A stretch of 64,000 bases of DNA from Echinometra lucunter. Lineage: Eukaryota > Echinodermata > Echinoidea > Camarodonta > Echinometridae. Location: NCBI GenBank assembly GCA_029962745.1, contig CM057154.1, positions 20,526,857-20,590,856 of the forward strand. Reading direction: 5' to 3'. Below, piece by piece: positions 60,675-64,000 of this stretch. The notes below the pieces were generated by a model, which worked only from the letters and a program-made list of their open reading frames with translations, was not told where the DNA came from and ran no database searches. Within the stretch, counting starts at the first letter, position 1. Each line of letters begins with the position of its first letter. The translations under genes and the position numbers were made by a program.

Positions 60675-61020
60675 ATATTCAGTTCAATTCAATTCACTTC
60701 GTATTTATTTTATTCGCAACAGAAAGAAAAACGGCATTACAATATTTTTACAGAAAATATAAGTTTTTTTGATAAGTATATACGTACAATGTACACATAA
60801 ATGAATTATTGTAATGAATTGTAAAAAATATATAAATATTTTTAAGTTCTAAGGTAATGGGGGGATCCGCTAAAAAATTTGTGGACCCCCAGAAAAATGT
60901 AAATAATTAACATTATCACGTTAATATTTTTCATTTCATTTTAATTTCATTTATTTTAATTTCTAACAAATAAATAAAAACACATATAAGGAACATAAGG
61001 AAAAACATGGATATAAATTG
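60675..61020 (-). repeat. Possible LINE 3' tail
   Basis: Starts with a TTCAATTCAATTC simple repeat and continues with AT-rich sequence resembling the layout at 240-482 and 36783-36950. Similarity is of organisation only. Confidence 0.35.
60950..60955 (-). terminator. FUT8: Possible AATAAA signal for FUT8
   Basis: First AATAAA on the minus strand after the stop, about 450 bp downstream. It lies in AT-rich, possibly repeat-derived DNA, so support is weak. Confidence 0.3.
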
Positions 61021-61405
61021 CGTTACAAAATAATATAGCATTTTATATCAGTAATATATAACATGTTAGTACCATATATCAATATGTTAATATTTCATTC
61101 CATTTCAGAATTACATTCAGTAAAATAAGGCAAATTTACACGTTCTTACGTTATCATTAAATATCGATTAAAGGATTCCGTTAAATATCACTTACACGAT
61201 CAAGATTAAATACATTTTGAGTTCTTTAGACCCCTGACTGAGTGCCTGGTATTATACAAAGGGTTATGCTTTCCAAGAAATAAGACAAATTAATACCAAG
61301 GTTGTTGTTTTTTTTCATCATCAATACCACGTTTCTTTCACCATCATCACCATCAAACACAAACAGACGTAGAGGTTCCCTGACAAATAGAAAGGTGTCT
61401 TTTAG

Positions 61406-61750
61406 TTACAAGTGGAAGTTTTCTGCCCCGTCATATGTCGGCATCTTAGCAGTTTCGACTCTGTCTTCAACCTTATAGGTCGGGTAGAAACCAAGTTTCC
61501 CTGGTATAATATCCATGTTTGTTCCTACGGAATAACCGTTCCAGCGATTCCCATCCACGCTCTGTCTGACCATCACCGTGTCGCCCGGTCGCAGCTCTAT
61601 CTCTTCTTTGGTACGAGGTTTGTGCCCATACAGTACCGTCAGGTTGTGGGGGAGCTGACCATGGAAGTAGAAGTCATTGTCGAGGGAACGGAATTTCGTC
61701 GAAGCATCTGCGTGAAGACTCTGCATCATCTCGTAAACTAACCGGCAAAC
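61406..61750 (-). CDS. FUT8: FUT8 last exon with SH3-like domain
   Basis: Acceptor GCAAATAG at 61751, phase 0. Encodes [20 protein letters not shown], the SH3-like domain and the stop at 61408-61406. Confidence 0.95.
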   Translation of the reverse strand, partial: VCRLVYEMMQSLHADASTKFRSLDNDFYFHGQLPHNLTVLYGHKPRTKEEIELRPGDTVMVRQSVDGNRWNGYSVGTNMDIIPGKLGFYPTYKVEDRVETAKMPTYDGAENFHL

Positions 61751-64000
61751 CTATTTGCGAAGAGAACAAAAAGGGCGGATATTGGGGTTGCATCTGAGCC
61801 TCTTCTTGTTTCTTGTTTAGGACATAGATTTGGTGCACTACAAAAGATGAACTAGACTAGGCTTCAGGTAAAAGCTATCATATTAATGATACAACAAAAT
61901 AATGTGAGAACGCTCTTATGGCGATTGGCGTAAATCCGGGGGGGGGGGGGGCCTACATATCCCCCAACACCTTTAGGTGGTGGCTTGTTTATATACCTCC
62001 CACTTTAAAGAAAAAAATATTTCAATCGATCAGCTGATATTGTTGATAAATCTATCATAAACGGCGGTTATGGCAGTAGAATTTCTATTCGAAATTCTAT
62101 CAAAAACTAGAGATAGGATTAGGTCCCGATAATGGGTGTGTGTATGCGGTGGGTAATATCTGGTCGATTGTGGTGGTCTTAGGACTTGATATAAATTAAG
62201 TGGGCCTGTAAAATAAGTTAATTTGTACCTGAATTTCAGGCCCAGTTCGAAATTCCCCCTAACCCTAAAGGCTTCTAAAATGAGTCTCTCTTCATCTAAT
62301 CTTTAACGGTTTTCATTTGGAATAAATTACATACACATGATAAAATTGTGACAAGTTAGGCCTACATACATTTGATGTGAAGGTGCAAACAAGAAAATCC
62401 GAACGAGCTAAGAGATGGACGTCAAGGATGATGCCCTTTAAAGACTCCTCTGTGTATCTTGAGGAAAGGTCTGCAGTTCGAGATATTTCATTGTCACTCA
62501 CAAAGACATAATTAGGGTACCTGGAAAACAAACAAACACAAAAATAAAAGAGAGAGAGAAAGAAATAACACTGCAAAAGGCATGAAAGGTGCAATATAAT
62601 CTGTCTCCATTTCAAAGGAGACTTATCATTCTCATCCAAATTGTCAGAATATAATCACCCTATAATTAATGAAAAAGTCAATTAATGAAATTTGGTTTAA
62701 GAGCTTAAAGAGGAATAAAATTTGCGACAGGACTATATTCGACCGACATCACCCGCCTGAAGACCACAAACTGACTGTCCCTAAAGCCAAAGTATAGAGC
62801 GACCCGTGAGAGAACTCCTGACCCCCCCCCCCCCCCCCCCCGATGGCCAGTATGTCAGTGGCTATATCTTATCTGTTTTAGACCTGTTTTTTCCCCATTC
62901 GTACTTTTTCTGTGCCTCTGCCAAGAGACTAGGTTCGTCTGTAGCCAGGAAAATCTTTCTGACAGGCACTTCTTGGACTTTCTCCAGTCTACCATAGAAC
63001 TCTTCGGCGTGAAACATATACTCTTCGATTGCGTGAAAGCCCGCTTCTGTCCCAACCTTGTCTGTCCGCCTAACCTGAATACTGTTACAAGTAAACAGAT
63101 GAAAATCATTATCAGATAACTACTCATTAGTAAGACACGCTCTGCAGGACCTTTTATGTCAATATCAGCCATAAACATGATAAAACTGCTTTTGAATAAC
63201 ATACCTGGAAGTTCCAACAAAATACCGGAAGGTCTAACAGCCTGACCTCCCATTTCACGACGGAAAGCTCTGTGGTTTATTTTGTCAATAATGAAAATCA
63301 ACTTAAAGAGTATCTATGAATTTACCAACGTAACGTCAGACTCCCCATTTTCCCCAAATTCATTTGAAATAAACTAAAAGATTCAGCTTTAAATTGTTAT
63401 TCTGCGCAGTTATTTCGTGGCAAGTTGTACTTTCATTGTGCCTTTATTCCACCCAACGGTTTGATGTGTGAATCCGAAGGCAGCATGCAGTCATATTATT
63501 GCCAATAACTGACTCTGGGCAGCGGGCTGAAGCCTCAGTGAAAGGCCGTAACCTGACTTACACCAAGATGAAATCAAACAAATCAGATGAAATTGAATGA
63601 AATAAAACAATATTCCATGATCCCAACCAACGATTGGATGTGGGCATATGAATTGTGGAGCAACAGCCTGTTGTTACTGAATTACTGAACAAGTTGAGGC
63701 CTAAGAACGAATTCAGGTCGATACCTGGCCCACTAACAACAGATGAAATCAGACAAATCAAATCAAATCAAATTAGATGAAACCAAATGAAAACATTAAG
63801 TTCATGATCTTACCCAACGATTGGGTGCGAGAACCCTAATGCAGCAGCTTTTTCCTCAATGAAATCCTGAACAGCGGGCCGAAGCCTCTGCGTGAAGGTC
63901 AGTATCTGACCGACCCACCAAGAGAAGGGCTGTCCGTGCAACCTGATCAGTCTCTGAGAGATATCCTCTGGAATGGCTAATGGCAGAAGGTCTGGCTTAA
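61406..64000 (-). CDS. FUT8: Alpha-1,6-fucosyltransferase (FUT8), C-terminal four exons, partial
   Basis: Exons (minus) 64000-63814, 63081-62905, 62520-62370 and 61750-61406 keep one frame; the 5' part lies beyond the window. FUT8 transfers fucose from GDP-fucose to the innermost GlcNAc of N-glycans in the Golgi. Visible are motif [17 protein letters not shown], which binds GDP-fucose, motif [22 protein letters not shown], motif [23 protein letters not shown] and [17 protein letters not shown], then the C-terminal SH3-like domain ([28 protein letters not shown]). It ends [12 protein letters not shown]. All key segments are present with no break. Intron 63813-63082 carries two decayed copies of the upstream exon. 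Confidence 0.95.
61923..62110. mobile_element. hAT-like MITE (GGCGTAAATCC family), truncated, in a FUT8 intron
   Basis: GATTGGCGTAAATCC followed by a G run, the ATATCCCCCAACACC block and AGAATTTCTATTCGAAATTC, as in the complete copies. The far end is missing or diverged. Confidence 0.65.
62370..62520 (-). CDS. FUT8: FUT8 exon, motif II to III
   Basis: Acceptor GTTTTCCAG at 62521. Encodes [20 protein letters not shown] and [20 protein letters not shown], ending at donor AAT|GTATGT (62369). Confidence 0.95.
62905..63081 (-). CDS. FUT8: FUT8 exon with GDP-fucose binding motif
   Basis: The acceptor is TAACAG (63087-63082), giving GG|T ATT CAG GTT AGG, i.e. GIQVRRTDK. Using the nearer ATTCAG would shift the frame. 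Donor AAAAA|GTACGA at 62904. Confidence 0.92.
63450..63563 (-). pseudogene. Decayed FUT8 exon copy 1 (exon relic)
   Basis: On the minus strand it aligns with 63814-63925: GAGGCTTCAGCCCGCTGCCCAG for the exon's GAGGCTTCGGCCCGCTGTTC (truncated here), and CGGATTCACACATCAAACCGTTGG for GGGTTCTCGCACCCAATCGTTGG. The exon's frame hits a stop and the donor is GTGGAA, not GTAAGA. Confidence 0.8.
63600..63745 (-). pseudogene. Decayed FUT8 exon copy 2 (exon relic)
   Basis: Shares CATCCAATCGTTGG, TTGTTCAG and GGCCTCAAC-type words with the functional exon. The flanking intron (GATGAAATCAAACAAATCA against GATGAAATCAGACAAATCA) is also duplicated. An in-frame TGA and loss of the GT donor make it non-functional. 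Confidence 0.75.
63814..64000 (-). CDS. FUT8: FUT8 exon (5' end outside window)
   Basis: Encodes [40 protein letters not shown] and LGFSHPIVG. Donor GG|GTAAGA at 63813, phase 2. The exon may extend past position 64000. Confidence 0.93.

Overview
This window is animal nuclear DNA. It holds four spliced protein genes, introns of up to 22 kb, AATAAA signals and a very dense load of small transposons and tandem repeats. The proteins resemble deuterostome families. The repeat style (foldback elements, CACTA, hAT and piggyBac-like MITEs, tRNA-derived SINEs, poly-G runs) suggests a marine invertebrate, most likely an echinoderm such as a sea urchin. The organism is inferred, not proven.

Layout. 1-6.6 kb is intergenic repeat. 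From 6638 to 31823 (+) lies a four-exon gene for a 318-residue type II membrane sulfotransferase of the WSCD (sialate O-sulfotransferase) family. Its 22.3 kb first intron is almost all repeats. 32-39 kb is a nest of transposons: foldback elements, hAT elements inserted in other elements, and a decayed LINE. From 42463 to 47448 (+) lies a five-coding-exon gene for a 508-residue protein resembling HCFC1R1 (HPIP), followed by a 3.9 kb 3' UTR; its 5' exon is probably near 39.4 kb. The MOZART2 gene MZT2 (158 residues) is convergent with it on the minus strand (54259-53531). The window ends inside the minus-strand FUT8 gene (core alpha-1,6-fucosyltransferase), of which the last four exons (64000-61406) are present.

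The genes are not an operon. Two (WSCD-like and FUT8) are Golgi glycan-modifying enzymes, MZT2 is a gamma-tubulin complex subunit, and the HCFC1R1-like protein is a predicted transcription-cofactor adaptor. All exon joins were checked by hand for frame: the three complete coding sequences sum to multiples of three (957, 1527 and 477 nt) and the FUT8 exons keep one frame.

The most notable non-gene signals are a three-copy CACTA-ended MITE family with 3-bp target duplications and a paralogous empty site; several hAT-like MITE families that share subterminal poly-G runs; a 1.5 kb palindrome splitting a LINE; two decayed tandem copies of a FUT8 exon; and unusual CG-rich tandem arrays. I see no new multi-gene system.
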